Positions 23,083-38,000 of a stretch of DNA of 64,000 bases are shown here, in pieces. The stretch is taken from positions 8,432,001 through 8,496,000 of the forward strand of contig NC_135782.1 in assembly GCF_028453695.1 (NCBI RefSeq), read 5' to 3'. This stretch comes from Augochlora pura. Its lineage: Eukaryota; Arthropoda; Insecta; Hymenoptera; Halictidae. Position 1 is the first letter of the stretch. Every line of letters starts with the position of its first letter. The notes beneath the pieces are model-generated. The model saw nothing but the letters and a program-made list of their open reading frames with translations. It made no database searches and was not told where the DNA came from. The position numbers and the translations under genes are program-made.

Positions 23083-26000
23083 ATGATGGGATATCGAGGA
23101 CTACCGTTTATGTTAGTGGTTTGCGCATGCTTCAGCAATTTCGTTGCATCCGGGGGCCATGCACCATCGGTGAACATCAAAAATGGGACGTTATCGGGCC
23201 TGGCAATGAAAACAAGACGCGGCAGAGAATTCGCCGGCTTCCGGGGAATTCCTTATGCACTGCCACCGCTCGGAGAACTTAGATTCGAGGTAAGATTCTC
23301 CTCCGCGCATATTTATATTAATTGCATACCACGATGGGAACAGGGATACCGACTATCGTCGGATTGAAAGGATTCAACGCGATGAAACTGTAATGAATTG
23401 TCTCGAGATTCTGTCCCTTAATTTTTCCGGAACAAATAAACTTCATACTTTTAGTTACTTGTTATTTTATAATTCGTCATTAATATTATTAGTATTATCT
23501 GTTGTTATTATTTTATTCATTTATGACTGAGTTCGATATACGCTGTCTTGAAGCTTCGCTTATCTCTCGATAAATAAATACAATTTTCCTCTGATCCTGG
23601 TTTATTTGAAACTATTTATGGACAAACGCTTAAGTATATTCCAAGTATTATAATAATGAACATTTTAATTCAAACGTTTAAACTGAACTTCAAGTTCATC
23701 GACGAAGAAAAGCTTCTGGATTATTTTGTACAGCAATATATATATAAAAATCATATGTAATAATAGTGTGTGCTTGGAGCTATATATAAACAAATGCATA
23801 AATATTCCTCAAGTATTACAATAATGGAAATTCCGTAAAAACGCTTGCACTAATCATAAAAAGCAATGATGAGAAAGAGGCTCCGGATATTTTTTGTACT
23901 GTAATACAGATAATAATAGCAGCATGTATCAGTGAACAATAAATCGTAATTTTAAATTGCTTTTTTGTCTGTAAACGAACACGGGGAGAGAGAAAAAAAC
24001 GAACGTTCGTACAGTGAATTGAATACGATTCACCGAATCAATTGCTTACGGGAGAGAAACGACAGCTAGTCTATAAATACTCAACAATCTACTAATTTCA
24101 CGGCAAGACGTCAATAAGAAATCATTGTATAACAATGATCACTCTCCACCGAGATAGTAGATCCAATCGTGTTGATTCGAATTTTAAATTTGTATCATCG
24201 TTTCTGAATGAGACGTTGGAATGTGTATCCGCATTATGATGAAGCAACATTGTTTATCCGACGATTCTTATAAAAATCCTCGCAAGTACCGATCTAAGTG
24301 GATTAAAAGAATGCTTGCGAAAGAGCAATAGATTGTTAATTACTGTGACATGAAACGGATATACGAAATCATCAGTGTATTTCGTTTCTCGAAACTATTT
24401 TTGATCCAGATTATAATTTTAATTAAAATATTTTAAAATAATTTTACTATTATAAATTACATGATTTATATAATATAATTTATTGATTGGAATCACCTGC
24501 CAAGATCGCAGATTTCACAAAAAGATAACAGAAATGGACAAAACGAGATCCAAAGCACAGAATTTAAAAGTACTGCAGAATTACGTCATTTTCATAAAAT
24601 TATTCATTGGAAAAGGAAATTTTTATTTCAAAATTTCTTCAGTTCAGTCCTTTCTTTGCTAAGTTAATATAAAATATTTCGAAAGAGAATTCCACGTTCA
24701 CCCCGGTGGGTGAACGCACAACATTTTCCCTTTTTCATAAAATTCTGCGATTTTATGATCGTTGCACAATTTAGATGAATATGGATATGCAGATACCTGT
24801 AGACACGTAACTGTTATTAGAATTGCTACGAGAAGACGGAATCGATTAAAACGCAAGTTTGGGATTGTTTAAGCAACAGTAATCGTAAGAGGATCGAGAC
24901 TTTGTTCCTTCCTTATTAGTTGCAACATGTCGCCAGATACTCTCCGAGATATTTATATCGCTACTTATATCCCAACTAATCGCGAATTTTCATTCGATTT
25001 ATACATGTATATGCCACTGCTTCGCCGTCAAAGAAAAAACCTGTTTTTGTTACTATAGCCAATGATGTAATTTTATACACCATTACGAAACTCGTAGAAT
25101 TATGCATGTCGAAGTGCCACGGTAACTTTTCACGCTCTCACATCGAAGAATTCCTTTTCCCTAGAAATAAACCAGTTCGCGTTTTAACTATTTGCTTTCG
25201 GTCAACATCGAGCTATTAATTATTCAAAGCCTTCATTCACTGAATGGCGTTACGTTAGTTGTATTTCCCAACACGTGAGAAATGTGTATTTGAAATGTTG
25301 TTTGTAGATCGCGTAGTAGAATAACATCGCATCGATCGCTCGTGCGCCGCTCCATTATTCATAAATTTTTACGTTAACATTAACAAACGATGCGATCGGG
25401 TAACGTCATTAGTCAACTTTAGAGACAGTAGTCCTTTTTTTTCAGTCACCCGGCGTCACTTATTGTTAGATAATCCGGATATTATCTGTCAGTGCGCAGG
25501 TCTGTGTATGCAGCCTGAATGATTTTATCAATTTCTTGTTATTTGTCAACAATGAAATATGATCCTGTCCAACGAATATGTTTGAGCGAGGCGACGGAGA
25601 ACTTTGCGCAATTTTATATCAGTTTCTTTGTCGCGCGGATCATAAATTACGAAGTAATAATGAATATTTTGACATTAAAGTTTCTGTATAGCAAAATCGC
25701 GTCACTATTTGTCAGAAGGTAAAGGCAATAGGCAAGATAGCGAAGATAACGTAAAATAGGTCTGACATGTTAAGTAGATTTACAATAGTATGCGATAAAG
25801 TGACGCACAAATCGTACTGGCACACAATCGGAAAATAAAAATACCATTTTCGTGTATAATTGGAAGTAAACAAAAATGAGGAAGTTTATTCGTAATTCCT
25901 ACGGAAGGTTAATTATTTCTGCGGTATGCACACGTTACCCAAAAAGTCACTGTTCCTATACATTTCCTTGTTTGAAAGCATGCTAATTCGGCGGATTTTT

Positions 26001-29000
26001 CAGGAATTTCTATAATAACACTAATTTTGACTAAGGGATGAAATATAAAAAAGATAAAAACAATTTATATAAAATATACTTTGATGTGAGATTAAATAAT
26101 ACTCTTTACAACATTCCGCCACAATTTTATGTCACGATTAATTAAAGCATGCGTGCCCGTAACAATATTATACAAATAAATATATAATATATATAATATA
26201 CATAATATACTACTCAATCTCAAATAAAAGCGTACTTTATGCAAACTGTAAATTATATTTTGTTTAATGCTAATTGAACCAGACTACTTTTAAAGCAGGA
26301 CAGCTTTTTTAAGGCTGGACTAAATGATTTGAGTCTTTCTTTAGATGACAAAGGGTCTAATCTACTACGCGATAATTAAAGTGCTTCTTTTTAATAAATT
26401 TTGGTATAACTTGGAAAGACAAGAAATGTAATAATTCTCGGCTTTTAACTTCTTTAGCTGAGCTCGTAACGAAAATTTGAAAAATGCATTTCCCAAGTCT
26501 TGTCAACTTATATGCAATCTGAACAATTTCATCGAAATCGATTGACATTATTATGTCATACCATCGAGTCATAGTTCTCCATGATTTCTTATCAAAAGCT
26601 GTGAGACATCCAGAAATTTTCACATTTTTGAACGCCTGTAGCTTGATTTTACATTAACAGATTTTGATACAATTTTCAGTACGCCGTTACTGTCATTGTT
26701 TAAAGTTTTCTTGCAAGCGCAGACAGAAAAATTGAAGCACGAGAGAACCTTCTATTTTTTGTTGCCATTCCAAAACATAGCAAGATTTAGTCATCGTGTA
26801 GTGAACTGTACAGACTAGTAGACTCTAAAAAATTTAAGTAATTCAGTAAAAAAATTTAGTTGAAAAAGTTATTCTGTTAAAGTGGCTAACTGTATGGTCC
26901 ATTAATTTTCGCACGCGAAACCAAAGGATAGCGCATAACGGAATTCCATATAATTTGTTTCCAGCCACCGAAGCCATCAGCGGCTTGGAACGGCGTCCGA
27001 CTAGCCAAGGAAGACGCTAAAATATGCACCCAGAGAAACATCTACACGCACGATGATGATGTTGTCGGTGACGAGGATTGCTTATATTTGAACGTGTACA
27101 CGCCGAAATTGCCGACCGACGAAGACAAACTGAAAGGAGGGTATCCCGTTATGATCTGGCTGCACGGCTGCGGTTGGATTTGCGGAGCTGGCCATTCCGA
27201 GTTCTACAGCCCGAAATTCTTGCTGGACCACGATGTAATTCTCGTTACGGTGAACTACAGGTTCGGATAGAAATCAAGCTACGATGATGAACATTCAACG
27301 AGTATGAAAATATACGGATGAGCAAACGCGACGATTGGGTAACGCGACAATTCGAAATGCGGATTTTTGAGTACGTTTCACGGAAAATCTACCGAAACAA
27401 AGACGACGATTTATGTTTGTACTATCCTGATACGGAAACATTTTATTATTGAGAAATTTCATTGAATTTCTCTGTTATAGGAGCTAATGTGCCTAGGTAA
27501 TACAATGATCAGATAATAGAACTTGCGGACAATGGAGTCTCCAGCGTATTTTCTGGTTCAAATAAATTCTGCCGAATTGTCCTTTAGCTTGCAAACAAAA
27601 GCGGACAATTTCGGAAGAGAACATACGATTGTTCAAGACTCGCGGCTCGTTTGTATAGTTATCGACAATGGGCGACTATAAAAACGAACCGCAAGGACTC
27701 ATAGCGAAGTTTACAGTAATTATCAAGCATTATAGCAGGATGTGATTTTATGATCGTTTTATTGATCAACGATAATGGCTCTGATTTTATTCTCGTTCCC
27801 GTTAAAATCCTAGGGAAAATACGATGTTTATTATTACCTTGGGAAAGTTCAACCGTTTTCCACGGTTATGGAACAGGTATGATAGACATCTGAATCGCTA
27901 TGAGACGAGGTCAATGCAATCTGCGGAAACTGGTCCCGAGGTTCATAAAAAAAACTGTATCGCGTTCTTTACGATGCTTCGTAGATATCCTGGCCCTGTA
28001 GATAATTGGTCAAATACCACTTTGCAATATCCGTTGTTTTTTGTAGTCGTTGGAAGACATAATTGGGAACCTGCTTTAACTCGGTTGCTTCAATCTGGTC
28101 GTTCTATGTTAACATTACAACGGCGAGCTTCCTGACCGTTTCCAATTTAAACTGGCAATTATTCGTCGATCATTTAACGAAGAATTTAACAGTCAATTAT
28201 CAACAGCTGCGAGGAACTTGACATTCGAATTATATTTAAAGATAGATTTTTAAAATTTACTACGTTTAAAAATAACTTAAATTTTACATTATATTGTACT
28301 GTAGATGTTACTGATATAATAATACTCATCCGTATTATTTCAAATTGAGAGTACTATATGTATTAGGTTGTGTAACTAGTTAAGTTAATTATCAACAGCT
28401 GTGAGGAACTTGATATTCGAATTATATTTAAAGATAGATTTTTAAAATTTACTACGTTTAAAAATAACTTAAATTTTAGATTATATTGTACTGTAGATAT
28501 TACTGATATAATAATACTCATCTGTATTATTTCAAATTGAGAGTACTATATGTATTAGGTTGTGTAACAAGTTAAGTTAATTATCAACAGCTGTGAGGAA
28601 CTTGATATTCGAATTATATTTAAAGATAGATTTTTAAAATTTACTACGTTTAAAAATAACTTAAATTTTAGATTATATTGTACTGTAGATGTTACTGATA
28701 TAATAATACTCATCTGTATTATTTCAAATTGAGTGCACTATATGTGTTAGTGTGTATAACAAGTCACGTACCTGTGGCACATGGGAAAAGACAAGGAAAA
28801 TTGCAACTTAGCTTAAATGATAGCCGAATGTGACTTCTCTAAAACGGCGTAAATTAGATTGCAGTAGGATGACGGAATCATTTTGAAAAATTCGAAGGAA
28901 TCGATTTCTAACGTCATAGGGTTTACAAAATTGAAAATTGAAAGTTTAGACGAATTTCAAGATGCGTTCTAGTAGAGCTATTTCCATGCAACTTAGCTCA

Positions 29001-32000
29001 AATGAAAGCTGAAAGTGTTTACTTTAAGACGGGGTACATTAGGATGAGATTGTGTAATAAGTTCGTTCGCGGAGTTATAACACAACCTAATACATCTGGC
29101 TAATCGGTGGGTAATAATAATCATCTGTGACATGGTTTGCTGCTTCGCAGACTTGGACCGCTAGGATTTTTGAGTATGGAGGACACGGTGTTGCCTGGAA
29201 ATTATGGGATGAAGGATCAATCGCAGGCCATTCGATGGGTCCATGAAAATATAGCTGCGTTCGGTGGCGATCCCAACCGAGTAACTATCTTCGGTGAAAG
29301 CGCTGGAGGCGCCAGTGTTCATTACCATATGATGAGTGACTTGACGAGAGGTCAGTAAATTTCAAACGAATATACGTGCTGTTGAAATACGTTTTGAAAA
29401 ACCATCGGCAACTCTAACGGTCGACAATAATTTCAGTATAGTAACATTATAGCATTGAATGTAAAAAGTTTATACAATAGAAAAGAACTATTTAACGATC
29501 ATTACTAGACTACGGATATTTATGTAAAATAAAAATGGTTTAAGTTAATCGTAAGAAACGTAAATTAGTTGAAAATGTCTTGATTCGTTTAATATTTTTA
29601 ATAAGTTGAAAATAATGTAGCAATATTCTCAAACCCTTCTAATTACCTTACAAATTTTACATTTAACTTATTCAGTTTTGTCATAAATGCATCAAATCCG
29701 TAGTCCAATCATTACACAGCATATTTACTTGGTAACAGTTGAAGTACTAGGAAATAATACCGGATAACTTTTAATGCATTCAATCTATCAGTGGAAGGTT
29801 AATTAATTTCCTTAATTAGTCAGTGGTGTAACTCGAATGCAGTATGTTTCCGCATACTTTTGCTTCATTTAAATGGAATATTATTATAAAACATATTTCT
29901 TGTGGACGCAACGAGGAGAAATGGTCGTCAAGAATTCATTTATTTCTATTCTAATGAATTTAAGTTAATAATAAGATCGATAAAGAGAACAGCAGTAAGA
30001 TTGTTTGAGAAGATTTTCGAAGATTAAACTGTTATTAGTAGCCGATTAATCTCTCAGGCTGAATGCAGGTGTTCGAGTTAAAAGCATCGCCTTGATATCG
30101 TCGATAATGAACATTAAAATTGCAAAATAAGTTAATATTGGAACAGCGGTAGATACAAATTTGCATTACACGAATTAACAAAAATTAACGTTAAAATCAT
30201 ATCTTGATATGACGCACGTTTGAAAAATATTTTACACAGTTAAATAGCGAATGATATATTAATATTTTTCAAAGATAATATAATTATTAACTTTAAGAAA
30301 TCGAGAATTTTATTCAATCGATCGCAAAAAAAAAAACACGCACCGATTTACAAACTCGCGCACGTCATAGATTTTTACGATTGATAAGAATGTTACCGTA
30401 ATCGTGACATAATTCTTCCACGCTGCGAAACACCATGTTGAGGATAAAGTTTCGTAACGCTCCTATTAATCGCGTTGATGGTAGAAATAAATTACCGGGT
30501 AGAAATCGTGATTTGCAGAAACGCTCGCGTTCAAGTTGAAATGAATTTTCTCAGGGAAATCGCGCGTTTTTAAGGAAAACTGCGGTCTACCACGTTCGAG
30601 ATCGCTGAAACTGAAACATGTCGCAAAAAATACCGGAAAAAATCTTCGATCGCGTGGATTCACACCATACCGTCATCTCATTCACGATTAATTGCCTAGC
30701 TCGACAACTAGTTTACAATTCGATTCGCGCAAATATTGAACTCTCAAAAAAATGTTTCAAACAGAAGTTCTGCATTTCTTGAAGTAGAAGATGATTTACA
30801 AATAAAAATTAAAGTTTATCATAAAAAAGGGCTAGGTGACTTCCCATTTGAAATACTAAATTAAAAAACTAAATCTCAATTTAAATGGAACACCCTGTAC
30901 AATAGAGCCCTTGTAAGTTGAATGTATTTTGACCTCGACGACCTTTTGAAAACACAGGCCTGTTCCACCGTGCGATCTCACAAAGTGGGAACGGTTACTG
31001 CCCGTGGGCCGTGGCCAGGCCAGGTTCAGCGAAGAGGAATGCCATCAAGCTGGCGGATACCCTGGACTGCCCTACGAAGGACACGAAGAAAATGATCGCG
31101 TGCCTGCGGAAGAAAAACGTGCGGAAAATCATCGAAACGGATCGAGTTTTTCAGGTAGTTGAAAACATGATCAGTATACTGTGGAATTTACCCAATTGTA
31201 ATAAATGTTGTACGATAAAATGCAAAAGTGGGAAGACGGTACAAGAATTTAAAAAACATTGTTGCATTATTATGAATGTAATTAACCCTTTGCTTCTCAG
31301 CGGTGACTCAAAGACACGATTAAGAATTATTACGAAACATTCCGAAATAATTTTTTTTTATTATTAATAACTCTAATTGTAAATTATTTTACAATTCGAG
31401 CTGAATTAACTTGAGAGCAATGCGTTAAAACTATTGCAAGGAGTACATTTTTACTAGCGTGTCGTATAACTAATGCAATTTATTGCTATTTACAATTTTT
31501 AGTGTGCACAAAAGGATCTGCAATTTAATAATAAGAAAACCAGTTTTAATTCTTACATTCTGGTGTAACGATCTCTCATACGCGAGGTCTTCCGTTATTA
31601 TGCAACAGTATAAAATTTTCATTTATTTATCAACAGTTTGATTTAGTGCCTATACACTAAATAGAATCGTGCGCAGTTTAACCCTCATTGGCCTCGTGTG
31701 TCAATTGTTCATATTTCTCTCTGATTTCAGATAAATAATACGTTTTGCAGTTCGTCGAATTTGTTATAAATAGTACTACGGATCTCATTTTAAACTTATT
31801 TTATTTCACCTTATATTTTCGTGTTCATAAGGGGGATTTGTAAAGTTAAATATTAATAAGAAACAAATTAAGATTGAAAAATAATGGACTCGTGTAAAAT
31901 TAAGTATTAATCAAAAACAAATTAGGATGGTAAAATGAGAGACTGGTGTGAAGTTAAATATTAATAAACAATAAATTAAGATTTGAAAATAAGGGAGTCG

Positions 32001-35000
32001 TGTAAAGTTAACTATTAATAACAAAACAAATTAAGTTGAATAAATGAGGGAGGGTCAAACCTTGGAATTTAAGTACAAGATGGTTCTTGTGCCGAAGGTC
32101 ACGAAAAATGGGGTCATCGAGTGAAATTCTTATAACCTCGAAGGCTAATAAAGCGGCAATGTTATTCATCGCAACGTGTTGCAGCTCTCGGTTATCTTTG
32201 AAGGGTATAATTGAATGGATCATGGGTGGGATAATATAGCAGGTTCTCAATGTTGCAACACAATTCTGTGGTTACAAGGAAGAAGATATTATCGCTTAAT
32301 GTTCTGATCATTAATGCTTGGTAACTAGTAGCGCTTCAAATTGCACAATGTTGATGAGCATCGAATTTGTCTTTTTGATTTCTTTTTGCTAAATACGCAA
32401 ATCCTTCTACGTTGCAGTTCACTTAATGCGTTAACTAACATGTTTTGAAATTGTGACTTGCAACATGTTTCCTTATAGCCACAGTGATATCATATATTAC
32501 GTATACTATATCATTTCGCAAATTTATTCGAGAACAGAAATAAATATTAACTGATATTTTGATCAATTAATTTTACTTAAGTCTCCAAACATAAATTGGT
32601 TTAAATAAATAATAATTTCCTTCGATCCTATGAAAAATAGAATAAATAATCATGTTAATGATAACGTCCTCTGGTTTCGCGACCTTGAGCGTAATCAAGC
32701 ATTTTAAACAAACTAACATCTGGAATAAAATACTGCACGGTTTAAAGCTATCGGTTTATCAAGCCACGGATACAAAAACCATGTTACAAGATGTCTTTTC
32801 AATTTGTCTGCTTGATAGAAACGAAGAATAATTTTCTTGTCATCGAAGCGATAAATTTGAATCTACGGAATCGATGCAAAATTAGCTTTACCTGCTATGC
32901 GTAGCGGAGAATTTCTTTGAAAACAGAGCTTGGTGGAGTTTCCGCTGCATGTGTTTCTTTAGAAGGAAACTATTTTAAATAATTCACTGTAACTGACATA
33001 AATATTTTATGAACAGTATCTATAATTAATTTATTCACACTACAGAAATCTTCAAGCGAACGTGCAAACAAATGTTGGAATTTAGTTTTCGAGTTTTGCT
33101 AAGGTAATAGCATAGGTCAGCTGTTGCAAACAATTAAAAGATTGAAAAATTGAAAACCCTACAAAAATGAACTAATCGCATGAACAGGCTTGACAATATT
33201 TTTAAATCATCCTTTTCAAATTTTCATCATTCATCAACTTCGTCAAATATACATATTTGAAAGCTATATTTGATATATCTAATAGATTTGGTAAATTGAA
33301 TAGATTTTAATATTTTGGAAATAATGTATCAATTTCCCTTAAATCCTTTTAATATCTGAAATTTTATATTTATATGTATCAATTTGATTGACTTCTCGCT
33401 CTTTTTCAGTAGTTTCAATTCTTTCCATCCATTTCGATCAGAAATTATTAATAACTTTCTGGCGGACATTGAATTAATCTTATTTACAAGTTTAGGAAAC
33501 GACGTACGATTATTCGATCTGCCATAATCTGCTTATCAGTTGCTACGCATAAAATGAATTCGGATTAGCTAGACACTAAGTACGTAGACATTTCATTGTA
33601 GGTACGCCGAGCGAAGGCCTTGGCATTGAAACCGAACGTGTTCGCAGACGGCAACGCTCGTAAAATGATCCATATTACATAAGGTTATCTTGAAATCTGG
33701 AACGGATCGAGGGGGAAAAAAAATCACCGTAGTAATATAGGGTTTCGTAACGGATAATTGCAATTGTAAATGCTGTACGTCACGTTTCTACGTTACCAAA
33801 CGTGAATTTATGTCTCGTGCTAGCGCCGACCTTGCAGCTGCTGAAACTCCTTGATCTTGAATGTTACGAAGGTTGCCCGGTTCTCTGGAACTGGGAATCA
33901 ATTTTGCAAAAATAATCTGTTTATTCGGTTGGCTAACTTATTTGAATGTTGGACAAAAAAAAAGGAAACGTATTATCAGTGCCACTGGCAAAATATTGAA
34001 ATCGCTGCAATTTGCAATTTGTCTGGTGCATAAATTCTGTATTTCGATGCTTCTCGTTTTGTATTTACTTCAAAACGACTCGTGCAACTTATTACTACAT
34101 ATGTAAAATGATTTTTTACATGGTAGAGGTTGTAAATATTATTCATGAATAATGTGACTCGTTTAGTCTTCCATAAGACACTAATTGATTATATCGAACA
34201 TTTTTATATTTACTTAAATGCTTTAAAACCTGTTGCCATTCATTTAGAACAATCGAACTATTACAATACAAGATACAGGGTGTCCCATTTAAGTTTAGAT
34301 TATAAAAAACCTCGTAGACACGTGATTTAGGAAAAACAAACTGACACATGTTCTTTAGTATTTCGAGTGGGAAGTCAAATAGCTATGCTTTAATGTATGA
34401 GCGTTTTCAAGATTATTTTAAATAATAATTTTCATATGGTACTCTGAAATGGAACAAATTCAGAAAGCAACGTTGTAATTTTAATGGAAAAACAAAATTA
34501 TCCTTGACATAAACATGAGAATTCAGGTAAATATTTAAAAGAATATTGAACTCTCAAAAAAATGTTTCAAACAGAAGTTGTGCATTTCTTGAAGTAGAAG
34601 ATGATTTAGAAATAAAAATTAAAGTTTATCATGAAAAAAGGGCTCGGTGACTTCCCATTTGAAATACTAAATTAAAAATCTAAATCTCAATTTAAATGGA
34701 ACACCCTGTAGAATAGAGCCCTTGTAAGTTGAATTATTTTACATTAATTTTTTACTAATATCGTTAGTAGAGCACGTTACGTGTGTACAGTGCACACGAA
34801 TTCATTCTTATGAATACGAATGCATGCGATTTCGTTTATGAAACAGCTCGTGACGTTTCAAAGGCTTGATTTCGCAACTGGAGTCTTTATCGTTGGACTA
34901 ATCGACTGTCCAAATAATGCGTATCAGTCAGGAAATAATGATCACAACTTGTGGAAAAACCAGTTCCGCGCATTTGTAACTATGTGCGTTACGTACATAT

Positions 35001-38000
35001 GTACATTAGGGAAACTCGATGATCATAAACCAAGTATAATTTACAGTCAAAGAACTATTCACGGCGTGAACGAGTCGTGAGAATAAAGATTAAGTCACTT
35101 TCGTGTATCATTTCCGTTTATGTAACGTTTCGCATCTGCCAAAGTGACCCTTTGCAAATCTTGTCTATCATAATTTATTGATTCGCGGCCGTGTTTATCA
35201 GAGACTTCAACCTTTTCGCATACTTTGACGCGTGACGGAGATTCCGTGTTTAAACATTTCAGTAAACGTGGACACACGATGCATATAAATTGCCTTCATT
35301 GTTCTTAGAAATTATTGCATTCTTCTTAGAAATGATTGCATTCGAAAAAGTTCTAATCGTTGTAACGTATGAAGAAAATGGCAGAGTAAAAGAGTTGACT
35401 CGTAGCTCTACGCAACGAGATAGTAGCGTTTCGGTGGTTAGTTAAATAATTAATCGTAAATAATAGCAGCACGGACACAATTAAATGCACTCATTTATTA
35501 TGTCAGGCGAAGCCTTGTGCTGGAAGATAGTTGTGGTTTCGCGGCAGGGAAGTATGTTGGCACGGTTGGAAGTGAAAGCGTATACAATGCGAGCAATAAA
35601 TCACCTGCATTGTCCTTCAAGGTGTAGCTTTGCATTCATTTTTTTTACGGTAATAGAAACGAAACATTAACCACTCAAACGACCATTAAGCCACGCTGGA
35701 AGATTTATTATTTCCTTCCTAAAACAGTAGCTCCTTTTCAACGAATTTGAACTCTACGGAGTCACCGGAACACAGCTCTCGAGCAAGAGTATTAGTTAGG
35801 ATATCGATCATTATTTATTTATTATTTATTTACAAAGAGTCTTCAATGATATATGTCTTCTATGGAATGAATTATTGATTCGACGAAATTTAACTACGTT
35901 TAAAATTGAACGAAAGCAGAGCATGGTTTTGGTAATCAAGTTACTATGATTTTTTTGTCAGGTATTTGGCTACTGTCCAATGATACCATTTAGGCCAGTT
36001 GTTGAGCCTAAGCATCCAGGTGCTTTTCTAACGGAAGATCCTGCAGTCTCGTCGAGAAATGGTCGCTTGGTGGACATACCATGGATGACAGGTGTTACGT
36101 CTGAAGAAGGAGCGCTTATCGTGCCAGGTACTGCAATTAACTGTTTATCGCATTACTGGACTGCGAATTTTATGCAATTACGGCAAAAATGGATAATCGA
36201 AATGCACATGCATTTTGTTACTCCGTTTTCGATCTATTGAAAATATTGAGGGAAGAAATATATCTTCATTTAACTCTCTCGTTTTGTACAATTAGTGAAA
36301 ATAATTTTTATTTTGCATAATAATCCATAGTCTACGATATACAAATAGATCCATAATTAATTGTAATATCTTTGTTTAGAACATTTTATTACCGAACGAT
36401 TTTTCGGAGCAAAGGTAAATAAGACACTCGATGTATAACATAAATTTTATGAGATTATTTATTTGCTTATTGCGAGATGCATGGTTTGTTGCAGTTGTTT
36501 AAGGATAAAGTTTAAAGACTTTTTTTTAATTGCTCAATTTTATCATATCAGTAGTAATGCGGGCATTTATTAATTCTTTTAGAAAGAGTGATTTGTGTGC
36601 GTATAAAATTCAAAAGTCAATATAGAAAGCCTGTTTGTTAAAACGTCTGGCTTTGACCATTACTTTATTAACTTGTGGTAATTAAATATCCTGCTCCAAC
36701 ATTAAAAATAATAAATATAAAGGAAAATTTAGACTTTGGATAATCGCGTCACTCGAAAACCCTTATTATTCAATTATCATTCTTGGTCGTTTAAATTTGA
36801 AGATGGAGTCTCGGAGACTCCTTAAAAGTTTTTAAAATATAGGTTATTTGACCGTGTTTATTATACATAAAACGTTAATCGTGCAACTTGTTAGATATAC
36901 TAGGAGAAAAGATTCAAGGACGTTGATTCTATCAAGGGAATCAATATTCAACCTGCTTCTTCTATTATTTTTATTAACGAAGCATTTTACGTTGCTGCTA
37001 TTGCATAACAATTACGTTATCATTTATCTAGTTGCATTTCGTAATTACATATCATTGTTCGATCGATTTTAACTGAATAATTTACCTGAAATACAAGAAT
37101 ATTGAATTCCGTCAGGGCTATACACACGCCGCAATGGGGCATTGGTGAAGAAATTGAATGACGATTTCCTAAATATCGCTCCCATAACGTTGCTGTTCGG
37201 ACAATCGTGTCCCACGAAGGAAACGAAACGGATCGCCACTGAAATTAAAGAATTTTACTTCGGTGATTCACCCATCGACAATTCCACGCGATTTAAACTC
37301 ATCGACGTAAGTACGATACCTATCAAAGTTAAGCCTAACGAGACTTATTCATATTAAAAATCGATTCTATAATCATAATTATTAGAAAATCAAATCTTCT
37401 ACATACTTTAGGAAAATATATACATAAATTGTGATCATATCAAATAAATTATCATCGTAATTCTTCTAGTGGTATTTTCCTGAAGAATGTAACAGACTCA
37501 ATTATCAAATATTCATACAACTGGGATAGTTACTACAATCTTAATATTTTATATCGTAAAATATGAGAAATTTCTATCTCTTTCTAACTACTTCCCACTG
37601 AGAATATATTACTACTGTTATTCATTGTAAAAATTATATTGATTTATAGATGTACAGCGATGCTTGGTTCACTCACGCCGCTGACGTTTCGGTGCACGAT
37701 TATTTTGAGAAGCAGTCGTCGCCTGTTTATTATTATTACATGAACTATCGAGGAAGCGCATCGTTCAGTATAATATTCGGTGACCCGGACAACGATTATG
37801 GCGTGTGCCATGCCGACGAACTACAGTACTTGTTCCCGGTCGGAGAACAGTTGTTTAAGGACATACCGCTCAGCAAAAGCGATGTAAAAATGATTGACTT
37901 TATTACAGGTCTCTGGGTCAACTTCGCTACTACTGGGTACGTGTTCGAAACAATTAATAAAAATTTCGTAAACAATCGATGGGCATCTATAATTTTCTAC

